Source: Epiperipatus broadwayi (Eukaryota; Onychophora; Udeonychophora; Euonychophora; Peripatidae). From it: a stretch of DNA of 64,000 bases. Position 1 is the first letter of the stretch. Every line of letters starts with the position of its first letter. The stretch covers positions 591,001-655,000 of the forward strand of contig JAQFVV010000352.1 in assembly GCA_028023455.1 (NCBI GenBank). Direction: 5' to 3'. The position numbers were made by a program, and so were the translations under genes. The notes beneath the pieces were generated by a model. The model was not told the DNA's origin and did not search any database. It saw nothing but the letters and a program-made list of their open reading frames with translations. Shown here piece by piece: positions 1-12,267 of this stretch.

Positions 1-170
1 AAATATGTTCAGTATTGATATAAAAAAAACAAAGTTTTTGAAAAGAAAAAGGATAAGGATTTTTAATTTGTTGATTTTATTGGAGAACATATATATTTTG
101 AAAGAAAAAGTGATTGTACATTTGCTGTGTTATAATATATGATTATAAATAAAATAATTTATATATATAT
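1..170. repeat. Flanking repeat R, left copy
   Basis: Non-coding AT-rich sequence cut by the window edge. The same sequence occurs inverted at about 21,114-21,290 and again in direct orientation at about 21,355-21,440, for example the segment with AGTATTGATATAAAAA and GGATTTTTAATTTGTT. It ends in a short TA run directly against the TGTAACC start of the Gypsy-1 left LTR. Together the copies suggest Gypsy-1 landed at the TA-rich centre of a palindromic repeat. Confidence 0.75.
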
Positions 171-3100
171 TGTAACCGAAAAGAAAGAGTAGAGAGAGGG
201 GGTGTGGAAGGAAAAGAAAAGAAAAGGAAAAAGAAGAAAACGAAAGTGAGAGAGATAAAGAAATGAAAAGAAGGAAAAGAAATAAAAATAAGAGAGAGAA
301 AAAGAAAAGATTAGAGATTAGAAATGGAATTAGAGAGAGAGAAAAAATAGAAATAATTTGAAAATGATAATGACATGGATGAGATTATAGAAGAGAAATG
401 TGAAATAGAGATGAGAAATGATATGAAGATAAATGAAATGAGAGACTTTTAACAACTCGGCTCAGTGGGATTACAATAAAATTTAAGAAAAAAGATGGTG
501 ATGATTCAGAGACGTATAATCAGATAGAGACCAAATCCAATACTAATGCAACTATAACTATTATGGCATATTAATAATATACTACTAAACCATAAAAAAT
601 ATTTAAAGTCATTAATTAATAGTTATTAGAATAGTCCTATCAACAGATCACACACACTTTGAATAAGAATACTGATACCTTTATTGTGAAAGATTATCTT
701 ATTAAATTATATTTAACAAGGCAACAAGAGTAAATAACTTAAGGGATTCTAAAACTAAAACTCTTGTGCAAAATTAAAGTTTAAGTTGCCTATAAAATAA
801 TTGCTGGGTGAATAAAACAAATGAGTGATATGTTGGCTGACCATAGAATAACTAACTATATTATGTTCAATCTTAGAACAATAAACAAAACAGATATTAA
901 TCCACAAATTTAACGAATGAATTTAAATTTAAACTAATAATTTCCTATTATCCAAGACATTATTCGAGCAAAGAAAAAGCCAAGGGTACTTTTTATGCTT
1001 TTCCTATACTCACAGACAACCTACTGAAGACCTCAAATGCAGTTGGATTAAAATTCTTTAGATTTATAAGATTTAAGATAATGATAGACAATGTGCAGTT
1101 AATATAAGATAATGTGCAGCTTTTAAAATAATAGTAAATCAAATATTCTTCTAATGTACTAATATTCTGAATCTCATATTGCATAATCTTTAGTTGTTGT
1201 TTTTTTCCTCAGTGATGACTGTTTATTCATCAAAAAAAGGTACAAATACGGTTAAATAAGAGGTTTACAAAGAATTGTAAAAAGGAAATTAAAAAACAAC
1301 ATGGTAAAAGGGGAAAGATACATATGAAAAGGGAAAGCGATGTGGAAAGGGTTTATATTGCCCATTAAAGACAAATGAATGTTACAATTAGGAATTATTT
1401 GAAGAGTCTAGAGTTCAAATAAGAGTATTATTTTAGGAGTACAATATTGACAAATCCAATTTGCGACGGATAAGTTGAGAATAGGAAAACACTTTGAGAT
1501 AACAACATAGGAAATAATAAATTTAAATAGTTTGAATCACTTGCAATTAAAATCAGTAGGTCAAACTGCGGTTTACTTTGCAATAATAATTTGATAAGAT
1601 CGTTTATAACAATAACGCTAAAACAACTATGAATAGCGTTTTTTTCATCCTTCTTGCGAATAAGAAAATCAATGTTGGCAACAGTTCCCACAGCACCCTC
1701 ATCCTAGCTCTCCCCCTTAAAAGAACCAGGATTTAGGTCTCTGGGGATCCTGCCAATAACGAGACTCTATTATTCATTCAGCAAAGTTGATTGTAATGAA
1801 AATTTTAATTAAAATGTACAATTGGAAATTATTTGTAAAGTCTAGAAATCAAACATGAATAGTGTTTTAGAAGTACAATATTGGGAAATCCAATTTGCAA
1901 TGGATAAGTTGAGATATAGGAAAACATTTGGACATAACATGAAATACGGACTAAATCAATCTACTGTTCAGTTGCATAATCTTTAGTTTGAGAAGATATA
2001 CTGATAATTTAAAATAAACTTTTAACTAAGAATTTAATTAAGTATCTGATATAATGCAATTATCTGTTATTGTGATTCAATCAAAGAATCACTTACATTA
2101 GCATAGCTTTACAATTTTAAAACCAATATCAAATATATTTAATTAACTTTATAACATATTTGTGAACTTTTGAATTGAAAATTTAATAAAGTTTTAGAAA
2201 CTTAAGATTTCGTGAACTTGGAACCCAAGATAATAATAATATATTTTCATATAAAAGTAAAACAGACAAAAACAAAACTTTTTCAAATAATAATAATTTA
2301 GGTTATTGAAAACAATAAAAAAATGTTTATAATTTAAATGGATATAAACATTGCCAATATAGCGCTGGGACCTAATACAAGTATTTTGATTTTTGACAAC
2401 TTTATTCAGTTTACAATAGTATACATATTCTTTAGCTACTGTTTTTGACTATTCCCTTAAAACTCTTTTACATTATTTATTCTAATAAATAAACTAATAA
2501 AATAATATAATCATACATAATAGCAGGCAAAGCTTATTCAATAAATAAATTTTAATCTCTTTTGAACAATTAGAGATTTTAAAATCCTGAGCTTTAATTA
2601 TAATGTGTATATTTAATAAGCACATTTCTAATTTTTAATTAAAAATAAATTCATAACACTATTGTATTATCTAGTAATTAGAATAACACAGAACTAGGAT
2701 TGTATTTGAAACCCTAAGCTTAACTTTATAATCCTGAGCTAATCTGGAATAAGCATATTCAGCATATTTTTGAAAAATATCATTACTAGTTACACTAACA
2801 TAACTAATATTATAGCTAGTGATACATTTAAATCAGACTAAGCTAAATTTAAAATTAAACTAAATTAGATATATGGGGCATTCACTCATCAGAGATCAGT
2901 TATACTCTTTTAAATAAATTTAGTCCACATAAAACTGTTACCCTCAATGTTTTAAAATGAAAAAAAAAATAACAGACTTACAAATCCAGTAAGATGAAAC
3001 TCTGGATGAAAATATTATAATTAGTATGTGTGAATTGTGACTTATACAATATGCATATATTTAACATTCCTAAAAATAAACAGAACTTATTGTTGGTTAG

Positions 3101-6100
3101 ATTGTGGATGATAAAACTATCATATCAACACAATTCAAACATTAATATACCTATAAGCATGAAAATAGCTATTACTACCCAAAGAAACAAAGTTTCTCAA
3201 ACATACATATCTAGTCATCACTAATCTAAAACAAATGCAACATCACCTACTGTGGTGGAATTAGCATTAAGTCATCATGAATGATAGGCTAAAATATAAA
3301 AATAATAGAGATCCTCAGAACTGGAAAAGAATGTGGTGGCTTTCAACAATATCTAACTTTGAGGCAGAAATTAAGATACCTGGACCTTGTCTACAGTGTA
3401 TCTGGGAACATGAAAGACACACCAGAAAAGCATGATCCTCTTCTCATGGGATTCCAATGCTTGTAAATGTGATTATCATCACTGAAAAATACAATATAAT
3501 AACCCCCTTTTGGGAACAAGCACTATCAAATCATGGAAATATAATACAATAAGGATGGAGGACATTGTCTACTCCATAAAGCATATTCAAAAATTATTAA
3601 CTAAGCCTAAACTCTATGAGGCTAACAATTATTAATGAATAACAAGATATATACTTCACCAGAATTAACTAAGTTATTCCTAAGTAGTTTAAAAATACAA
3701 AACATATATTCAATGTTTGAACCAACAAAACACACTGTCAAGTGACTACTATGAGAAAAATTTTAAAATTAACTGCATATAAAATTCTAGGCAAGGCACA
3801 ATGCACACATAATAAAATATTCAATACTAAAATATAATTAATTGTGGACTTTAAAAAAATGCAAATCAAATGTGAGAATATTTGTTTCTAGATGCCAATA
3901 TAAAAAAAAAAATAGTTATTATTAATATAACATTCATAAAACAAATGATTGGAAACTCTCTGATAAACTTCTTTGGTAAATTTAAAATAAAACTGAGTGA
4001 AATATTCCACCTATAATAAGCTAAGACTATGATATTTACTTCTCTATAAATAAATTATTAAATATAAACTAACTTGTGAAATGCTTAATAAATAAAACAA
4101 AATTGACATGAGAATGGCAAAATATTTTCTCATTAAATTAAACCCATGAAGTTTTAAAAGTATAACCATAGTTTATCTGTGTGTTTATGCAAAAAGTGTT
4201 ACACAAAATATATAGCATAAATATTTTTATGGTTTCATTTTTTAAAAAAAACCAATAAAACAGACAATAAAAAAATACATTGACTTATGTTCATATTTCA
4301 GCTCCATAATGGTTTTTTTCCATTTAAAAATATGTAGATAATTTATTCAGGTTAAGTTATCTTTCTGAATTCAAAGCTGCAGTCAGAATATTTATAAATA
4401 AGGCAATGATTTCCAAGACAAAAATGTTCAATTGTTCTTTAGATAAACACTTTGACTTTCTTTTATCTTTAAAAATAACTTTAAATATTAAAACAATAAA
4501 ATAGCATAAGCATAAGCCAGCATTGGAAAAATAAATTCTTCAGCTGAGTACATTTTTTTTATATTTATAATTCTAGGTTCAATTGCAGAATAATTATAAT
4601 GAATAGCTTTATTTAAAACTCACTGTTCTCTTTTAGTTAAACACATTTCTTTAAAATAGAGCTCTTTTTTTAAACGTCTTTTTTTTAATATTTCAAAATG
4701 TTTTTTTTTTTAAAAAAAAAAAACACATTACCTTTTACTTTTAAACATAATAGTAGACTTTGTGTATAATTAAGAATGTTCCTCAGTTTATGAACTAAGA
4801 TCAACCATCCCAAAGTTACTTATAAGTAATGGCAAATATAACAATTTATTATATATTTGATAGACATGAGTTCATTATTAATATATGTAGATTCTTTTAA
4901 AGTTTTACCTCCACACAAATTATTTTTCATACTACTGGGCATAAAAGAGAATTTGTATTTTAAAATACATATTTTCCTCAGAAACATTATTATGTTAAGA
5001 ACATATTTACATGCATATATCATGTATTGATAATGAAGAATTAAATTTGAAGTCAATTTTAATTTAGGAAGATGCTGAAGCATTTTCATTATATTTTAAA
5101 ATTTTGAATGTCTTTTAACTTCTTCCTCACATATATTTTTAATCTAATAGCATATATACTAAGTATCCTACAGCTAAAAAAGTTCACTGCAATAAAATAT
5201 TTAGCCATATATATAATTATTGATTTATTCTTTAATAATACTTTCATCTTCAAATAAAGAAAAAATGAATACATAAAATGTAGATGAGATAAGAGACACT
5301 AACTTTCCTCCAAACATTTATTTTACTATAATTTTAATGTTTCAATTGGAATTTAAATGTTAGAAAATGGATTACTTTTTTAACTTTAGCCTTTCATCAC
5401 TGCAAGATGGTTTTAAATAATTGTTTCAAATATACTTTTACTTCTTAAAATAAAATATTTAAATATAATTATAATATTTATTAAAGAAAAATTTCAAGAT
5501 CCAGCCACAGGTAGAAACACAAAATAAAATAAAAAGCAACTGATTGACACCTGGATCCTTGTTTTATATAATAATTTTTAATACACCCACTTATTTTATA
5601 TCAATTGGTTTAAAACCAATGAAATTATTTTTTTAAACAATATTCTTGACAGACCAGTTGTGGAATCGATTTACTGATATAATCGATCTAATTATACCAA
5701 ACCATGTGACTCATAGCTGTAAAGTCAAAAATTCATTGTTAACAAATATTATCTAATATTCTTAATGATAATTTATACAACACTATAGCAATAAATATAA
5801 AATTTAAAGTTATTCCTCATTATTAACTTTTAAATATTTAACTTTAATAACTTTATCCATACATTTTTATTTTTATTTTTTAATCAATTCTGGAATTAAT
5901 TTTTTTTATTCTTATATTTACATATCTCTTGCATGCACATACATATCCTCACATATGGGTAATCTATAAACATGACTTCACACTAATTGTTTCAAATTTA
6001 TTTTTAAAACTACAACAATAAAAATATTAATGACTATTTAATTCAAAATAACTTTCTAAGTGAAACACTATCTAAATTAAATCTAATAAATATTATTACT

Positions 6101-6483
6101 GTTTTAATGAAAATTTACAGATTATTTTTTAAACTTATTACTTATTACTATTCATTCCAATTTATTTACAATATCTAATTATTATAATTTAGACTTTAAA
6201 ATGAATTATACAATAGTTACTTTAAAATACATCTAATATTATTTATGAACTCACACCATCTCTGATATTTCTTTAATTCAAATTATTATCTGGCATCTCT
6301 TATCAAACTAACTCACCTATACTTTAAAAATATTTATGATTGTCCTATTTTAATCATTAATTAAGTTAACTTTCATTTTTTATCATTATTATTTTTTTAA
6401 AAATCAGACAATTTCTAGCAAAAGGTTACTCTAAGATAACCTCAGGCACCTATTGGAACTAAGTGAAGTTTCAGTTAGATACA
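171..6483 (-). repeat. Gypsy-1 left LTR (3' LTR), giant
   Basis: The direct-repeat partner starts at 12,268, and a full-length relative lies at 32,422-38,224. It starts TGTAACC and ends GATACA. The end is followed on the plus strand by a pyrimidine run ACTTTCCTACCC, which is a polypurine tract in the element's minus orientation. Without the 776-bp insertion at 1,196-1,971 it is about 5.5 kb, far longer than usual Gypsy LTRs. The first 270 bp are GA-rich. No credible protein is coded: the short open frames in it are not preserved in the other copies. The exact right end (6,470-6,483) is an inference from the purine tract. Confidence 0.8.
1196..1971. mobile_element. 776-bp insertion with 17-bp target duplication
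   Basis: Absent from the homologous LTR copies at 13,27x and in the solo LTR. It is bounded by the 17-bp direct repeat TTGCATAATCTTTAGTT at 1,179-1,195 and 1,972-1,988. Inside, about 125 bp near 1,383-1,507 recur in diverged form at 1,811-1,940, sharing GTACAATATTG, AAATCCAATTTGC and GGATAAGTTGAGA. The middle part (1,690-1,790) is less AT-rich, with CTCTGGGGATCCTGCC. No coding domain is recognised. The long duplication suggests target-primed (non-LTR or PLE-assisted) insertion, but the family is unknown. Confidence 0.7.
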
Positions 6484-6497
6484 ACTTTCCTACCCTT
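6484..6497 (-). promoter_or_regulatory. Gypsy-1 polypurine tract
   Basis: A pyrimidine run on the plus strand (ACTTTCCTACCC) lies directly inside the left LTR. On the element's minus strand it is a purine-rich tract immediately upstream of the 3' LTR, the expected plus-strand primer position. Confidence 0.55.
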
Positions 6498-6569
6498 GGG
6501 AGAAAAAAATAATAATATAAAAATAGCAACAATTATAATTTAAACATGTATTGTCTCTAAATCGCACTA

Positions 6570-7621
6570 TTAACTGAGTATACTAAGTTTTACAAAAATC
6601 CATAATTTCTTGGGGTAAGGTATACAATTTCTGAAATTGTAGATACCTCTCATTCCTTCGGGGGTAGACACTAGGAAAGCATTACCTCCTACTTGTTTGA
6701 TTATTTGATAAGGCCCTTTATACAATTTAAGGAATTTCGTAAGCAAATTTTTCTGGGGGTTACTGACATGTGGGGTTCTAATCATGACATAATCCCTTTA
6801 AATGGATGAGGACCAGCCTTAAAATGCTGAGCATGTTTTTCACCCATTTTCCTCATATTAATATGGGATACTATTTGTCATGGGCTGAATCAATATTTTC
6901 TACAATAGCAGGTAATGGAGTTTTGATAAGCAAGGATTGTAATATTCCATAATGGAGCATAATGGGAAAAATTTTTGTGGATTCATTAATAGTGGTACCA
7001 CCTGTGGTAATTTGTGAATCCACTGTCTATGATCCTGCTTAACATAAACCCTAAACAATCTCCCTAATTCCCTCATAGTCCATTCACATGGATTGGATTG
7101 AGGGTTTCTGGTGGAACACATAATTTGTTTGATATTGTTTCGCTGACCCCATCTTTTCCATGTGTGTCAGATATAAATGCAGTCGCATGATCTGAAAGGA
7201 TTGTAGTTGGTTTCCCTACTAAAGGTATTTGAAAATTTTTCAGGCATTTAATTACACTTCTGGCATCTGTTTTTGGTACTGCATATGCTGATATGTATTT
7301 AGTAAATAAGTCATACATGACTAGAATCAATTTTTGTCTATTGAAGGGTAAAAGAGGGCCATAGAAATCAATGGCTACCAACTCATTGGGCTCATTGGGC
7401 AAAATAGGCTGTAAAGTACCCACATAGGATCTATTGCTAAATTTAGTCCTGATACATATGTCACACTCCCTTAATTCATTTGTAATGGCTTTACATATTT
7501 TATTAAACCAAAACAATTGTCTAATGATGGGCTCAATCTTTTCTATCCCATAATGATCATAACTACAGTGGGCATTGTAAATAAGCTTATTGATTAAAAC
7601 ACTAGGAATACAACCCTCCAT
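6570..7621 (-). pseudogene. Gypsy-1 integrase and GPY/F tail, frameshifted
   Basis: This is the end of pol, which would insert element cDNA into host DNA. The frame at 7,621-7,073 shows an HHCC zinc region (two His near residues 17-22, then CDIC), followed by the integrase core with AIDFYGPL (first Asp) and ILSDHATAF (second Asp). The third acidic residue, in NPQSNPCEWTMRELGRLFR, sits in another frame at 7,121-6,900, so there is a frameshift near 7,100. The C-terminal GPY/F-like module (LYKGPYQI ... RGIYNFRN) is in a third frame at 6,785-6,570. Arthropod Gypsy elements have this same order. The copy cannot make an intact enzyme. Confidence 0.9.
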
Positions 7622-7717
7622 GAAGTCTCATTCTTCTTTCTTAATTTCTTCATAAGTATATCATTATGCATTTTATATCCTTCCCTAATTCTGACTAAAA
7701 AAATTATTATTTCTAGC

Positions 7718-8875
7718 TTACCCAACCAGGTTCTCCGATAAATCTAAAATTCTTTTAAGCCTAGCTTCTTGCTTTTGTAATATTTTTAAACTTTGATAAT
7801 CCCGAACTATTTCATTTTGTAATGAAAGGGATAAATCACAAACCACAATATTATCTGCACTGGGATTCTGATAATTGATGGCAACAGGATGATGGCTAAG
7901 TATATCAGCAATAATGTTATCCCTACAAAGACAATATATGATTTGGTTCTTAAATTTCTGTAAATAAAGACTCCACCTCAGTAATCTCTCATTATTTAAG
8001 TAGCTTCTATTTAGAAATTCTAATGTATGGTAGTATGAAAGTACAATAACCTCTGAACCCAATAAAAATTGTCTTAATTTTTGGAAACCCCATACCATGG
8101 CTAAAGCTTCTTTTTTGTAGTAGTATAATTTAATTCAGCTCCCTAAGGTGTCTACTTAGAAAATACACACCCTGGGCTCCCCAAAATCACTTAATTGGTA
8201 CAAAATAACCCCTAGAGCAAACCCACTGCTATTGGTTTGTAGATGGAAAACCCTGTTAAAGTCGGGGCACGCTAAAATCATTGTTTTGAGAAAATTGTCC
8301 TTTATAACCTGAAATTCTAAAGCATGATCCTGGGTTCACTCCACCTTTCATTTTTCTTTAAAAAAATTTATAAATGAACTGTATTCACAGAAAAATTTCT
8401 ATAAAATCTGGGATAATAATTACAGTCCCAAAAACAACATCAAATGTTTCCTGGTCTTTGCAACTGGAAATTTCTGGATTGCTATATTTTTTCTGGATGG
8501 GGTTTAATTCCCTCCTGAGAAACTAAATGACCTAAAAATGTGATTTCATGGGATGCTAAGGTACATCTGGAACACTCTTGTAAGAAAAAGAGATAAATGA
8601 TGAATATGCTCTACCATATTCTTGGATACAATGACTATATCATCAACATACATGATTAATATGTCTCAAAGTTCTTTTGAGAGTACCATATTTAGGCATC
8701 TGATAAGGCTAGCCCCACTATTTATTAAACCAAAGGGCATCCTTTGAAAAATATATGATTGGCCCTTATACTGAAATGTGGTATACTTTTGATCAGAATT
8801 ATGGAGTGGGATTTGCCAATAGATGGCTATAAGGTCAAATGTGGAGAATATGGCTCTCCCTTCAAACTTATTCAA
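7718..8875 (-). pseudogene. Gypsy-1 reverse transcriptase and RNase H, broken
   Basis: The frame from 8,875 shows the RT fingers and palm: FSTFDLIAIYWQIPL, then QRMPFGLINSGA. A stop codon at 8,666 interrupts it, but the same frame resumes with MYVDDIVIVSK (YVDD active site at 8,639-8,650), so this is a single in-frame stop. EITFLGHLVSQEGIKP (connection region) follows in broken frames. RNase H begins near 8,240, where the usual TDAS catalytic motif reads TNSS, so the catalytic Asp is lost. It continues at 8,098-7,718 with FLNRSYLNNERLLRWSLYLQ and the ADILSHHP end. Several frameshifts make it a relic. Confidence 0.9.
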
Positions 8876-9117
8876 CAGTTCCTGTACTGGTGATGATATA
8901 TCATGTTCCAGAATAGTGTAGCAGTTTAATTGACAAGCATCCAGGCATACCCTAACTGTACCATCTTTCTTTTAAGCTATCACAAGAGTATTGACATAAG
9001 GAGAGGGACATGGCCTAATAATTTTCCATTTTATCATACTTTGAAATTGTTGCTCCACCTCAGCCTGGTATTGTTATGGGATGGTATAAGTCTTTTTCTG
9101 AAAGGGTTAATTATCCA

Positions 9118-9444
9118 TCAATTTGATTTGATGAACATATCCCTACATGATGCAAGGTATTTTAGAAAATATATGCCTGTACTGTAACAGCAATTGGAAT
9201 AATGGTTCACAATATTGTGTATCAGTAATACATGAACTCTTGTACCCTTCAACTTAATTCTGATATTAACATCAATTGAAGATTCCTGTACAGTTAATAA
9301 TTGACTTGGCTGACCAATAAAATTAACAGGAAATGTAAAAACTTCCTCATGGCATTTAAAAGTTTTATCATGATAATTGACTATACAATTGTTAGGAAAC
9401 ATGAAGTCAGATCCAATAATGGCTTCATGAATTAAATTGGGCAT
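9118..9444 (-). pseudogene. Gypsy-1 protease relic
   Basis: A 108-codon frame contains AIIGSDFMFPNNCIVNYHDK, the pattern of the retropepsin C-terminal half (I-G-x-D-F-L followed by a hydrophobic strand and D/Y). It lies between the Gag-like region and RT, as expected for gag-PR-RT-RH-IN order. The DTG/DSG active-site half, which should be at about 9,450-9,800, was not found in an open frame, so the protease is probably dead. The next open frame down, from 9,117 to RT at 8,875, is also broken. Confidence 0.65.
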
Positions 9445-9832
9445 GATTTAAAAGACTATGTTCAAAACTATTTGAACCAATTTATAAGATAAGATATACC
9501 TGTTTGTTAAATAATTTTGACATTTTCCCATTAGCTAAAATGACTTGGATAACCCTTAAGGGCAAAATAGGAATATCCTGATTAACCTCACTGATTCTTA
9601 AATACATATCATGTGATATAATAGAGGACTTAATCAACAATTACATTTATTATAACCCCTGCTACAGTAATTTCCATAATTGGACACTGATATAAAATAG
9701 GAGGTTCAATTGTTTTACTTGGTTCCAGGTAATCAATATCAAGATCAATATTACTCATCATATAAAATATCATGTTCACCAGTTGATAAGGAATAGGGCG
9801 TCAAAATGAGGAATGATTCTGTGAGGTCCTAT

Positions 9833-10791
9833 TTAGTTGAAAGCCACCTTACCCTTTATGATAGATACCCCTTTCTTTTGAATGGATTGCATCCCACTAG
9901 TGGATGGCTGACTATCACCCATGTACCTTTTAAACCTTGGCCTACTAATATGTACATTTTTCACATTATATTCTATATTCCTATTCCTATATATTCTTCT
10001 ACTATAGGGTGGTATAGACAACATATTTACTTGATTCATAGGAGGATGGGGTTCTCTACTGACCCTAATTTTATTCTCTAAAATTTTGTCACTTGCCTCT
10101 AATGAATCTAGGATCTCTACTGCATCATTGGTCATGTGTCAATCAGCAGCAATCAGGACCTGTTCTATGTGGTGTGGCAAGTTGTGCCTGATGATCCCTA
10201 CGATTCCAGGCTCTGACAAGGGATAAGCCATTAAAGTTTTCAGTTTAACTGCTTGGATCCTGAAAAATTGCATATAACTACCTTTATGTGCATTATATTT
10301 CTCTTCAGAAACCTCATATCTAATGTTATCTTGGTGGTCTTCTCCCCAGAAACTCACCAAGATTAAGTATTTAAAATCACCAAAGATTTGGGACTTGTCA
10401 AACATAGACTGCCACCAATATCTTGATGTGAAATGTAAATGATTGCTTGCAATCACAATCTTATATTCCACTGACAACCTGCACAGAGTGAACAAACTTT
10501 CTAAGCTCTGCAGATATTCATAGGAATTTCCAAATATTCTCCCTTGAACACCTTCACCTGCAATAAATTTAATGCTAATGAATTTTGACTATCTATACTA
10601 TAAAAATTTCTATCCTTATCCTGTTCTAATCTCTCATAGCCTAACTTTCTTTGTCCTTCTGAATGACTCACTTCTGGGTTCTGATAATAATCATCTGGCT
10701 CAATAAATTTTATTTTAGTATCCGTTAAGGATTCCCTCCTAAAACTGTCATTATTTCTTATCCTAAATTCACCACTTTCTCTACCTTTCAC
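9833..10791 (-). pseudogene. Gypsy-1 Gag-like region, broken
   Basis: Three minus-strand frames follow one another. 10,791-10,501 is a charged N-terminal part. 10,495-10,139 holds a capsid-like segment with YWWQSMFDK, FWGEDHQDNIRYEV, SYMQFFRIQAVKLKTL and NLPHHIEQVLIAA, matching the usual Gypsy Gag layout of W...F..L...FW....Q...R and a helix ending before 'LP..++..L'. 10,135-9,833 is a basic tail without CCHC knuckles. The first junction is a frameshift near 10,500. The second is a single in-frame stop at 10,139-10,141. The assignment rests on layout and position upstream of protease. Confidence 0.6.
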
Positions 10792-11206
10792 TAATTTTAC
10801 TATTTCAGACCTATCATACTGACGATCAAATTTTCCATCTCTATTTTCTCCTTGTCAGTATTACTTTTTTTTGTAGGCCCACCAACAATAAATATCTTTT
10901 ACTTCCTTTATATCATTATTCAACCTCTGATATATGTCCTCCATTTCTTTTAATCTTTCCTGTACCTCTTCTTTTAAAATACCTATACTAGTGACAAACT
11001 ACTCTCAGCTCTAGTAATACCTAGATTGATAACACTTGTACTTGTTTTTTTCATTTAATACCTCATCCTCTATATTAAGGGCTTTAGTAACTAGTTAAGA
11101 AAAATCTTGGAACTCCCCTAAACTATCAAAAATCTCAATAGTTTCTAAGTGGCTATCCATAACACTTTTCTTTTTTTTAAACTTTAACAAAATTTCTTCT
11201 TTAAAT

Positions 11207-11902
<696 letters not shown>

Positions 11903-12265
11903 TGACTCCAAACAAAATCAATAAAACCTAATAAATATCCACCAACATCAACTATGGGTCTACTCAACATATATCAAGGCCTATATGGTCAATCGAGGCC
12001 TACACATTTGGGTAATGACAAAATAATGACTCCAAACAAAGACAATAAAATCTAACAAAAATCCATCAACATCTAATACAGGTCTATACATATATTTGAG
12101 ACCAATACAATATAAATCAAAGCCTACATGTTTGGGTAATAGCAAAAATAATGACTCCAAATGAAGTCAAATACAATCTAACAAAAATCCATCAACATCA
12201 ACTACAGGTCTACTCAACATATATCAAGGCCTATATGCTCAATTGAGGGCCACATTTGGGTGCCA
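11903..12265 (-). repeat. Leader tandem repeat, 3 units of ~124 bp, ending in the PBS
   Basis: The word TGACTCCAAA recurs at 11,903, 12,027 and 12,152 (periods 124 and 125). Each unit continues with ATCCATCAACATC, a GGTCTA...CAACATATATCAAGGCC-like stretch and a CACATTTGGGT word. In units 1 and 2 that last word reads TTTGGGTAAT. In unit 3 it reads TTTGGGTGCCA and is followed within 2 nt by the LTR. So each unit holds a PBS-like site, and only the one next to the LTR is complete. Confidence 0.85.
12247..12265 (-). promoter_or_regulatory. Gypsy-1 primer-binding site
   Basis: On the minus strand the sequence next to the 5' LTR reads TGGCACCCAAATGTGGCCC. It starts with TGG, complementary to a tRNA CCA end, and lies 2 nt from the LTR edge at 12,268. 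The tRNA species was not determined. It resembles the PBSs at 42,453 and 62,119. Confidence 0.75.
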
Positions 12266-12267
12266 AT

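Noticed and set aside
9806-10081. 91-codon plus-strand frame and the 85-codon frame at 8,930
   Set aside because: Antisense shadows of the Gag-like and RT relics of Gypsy-1.
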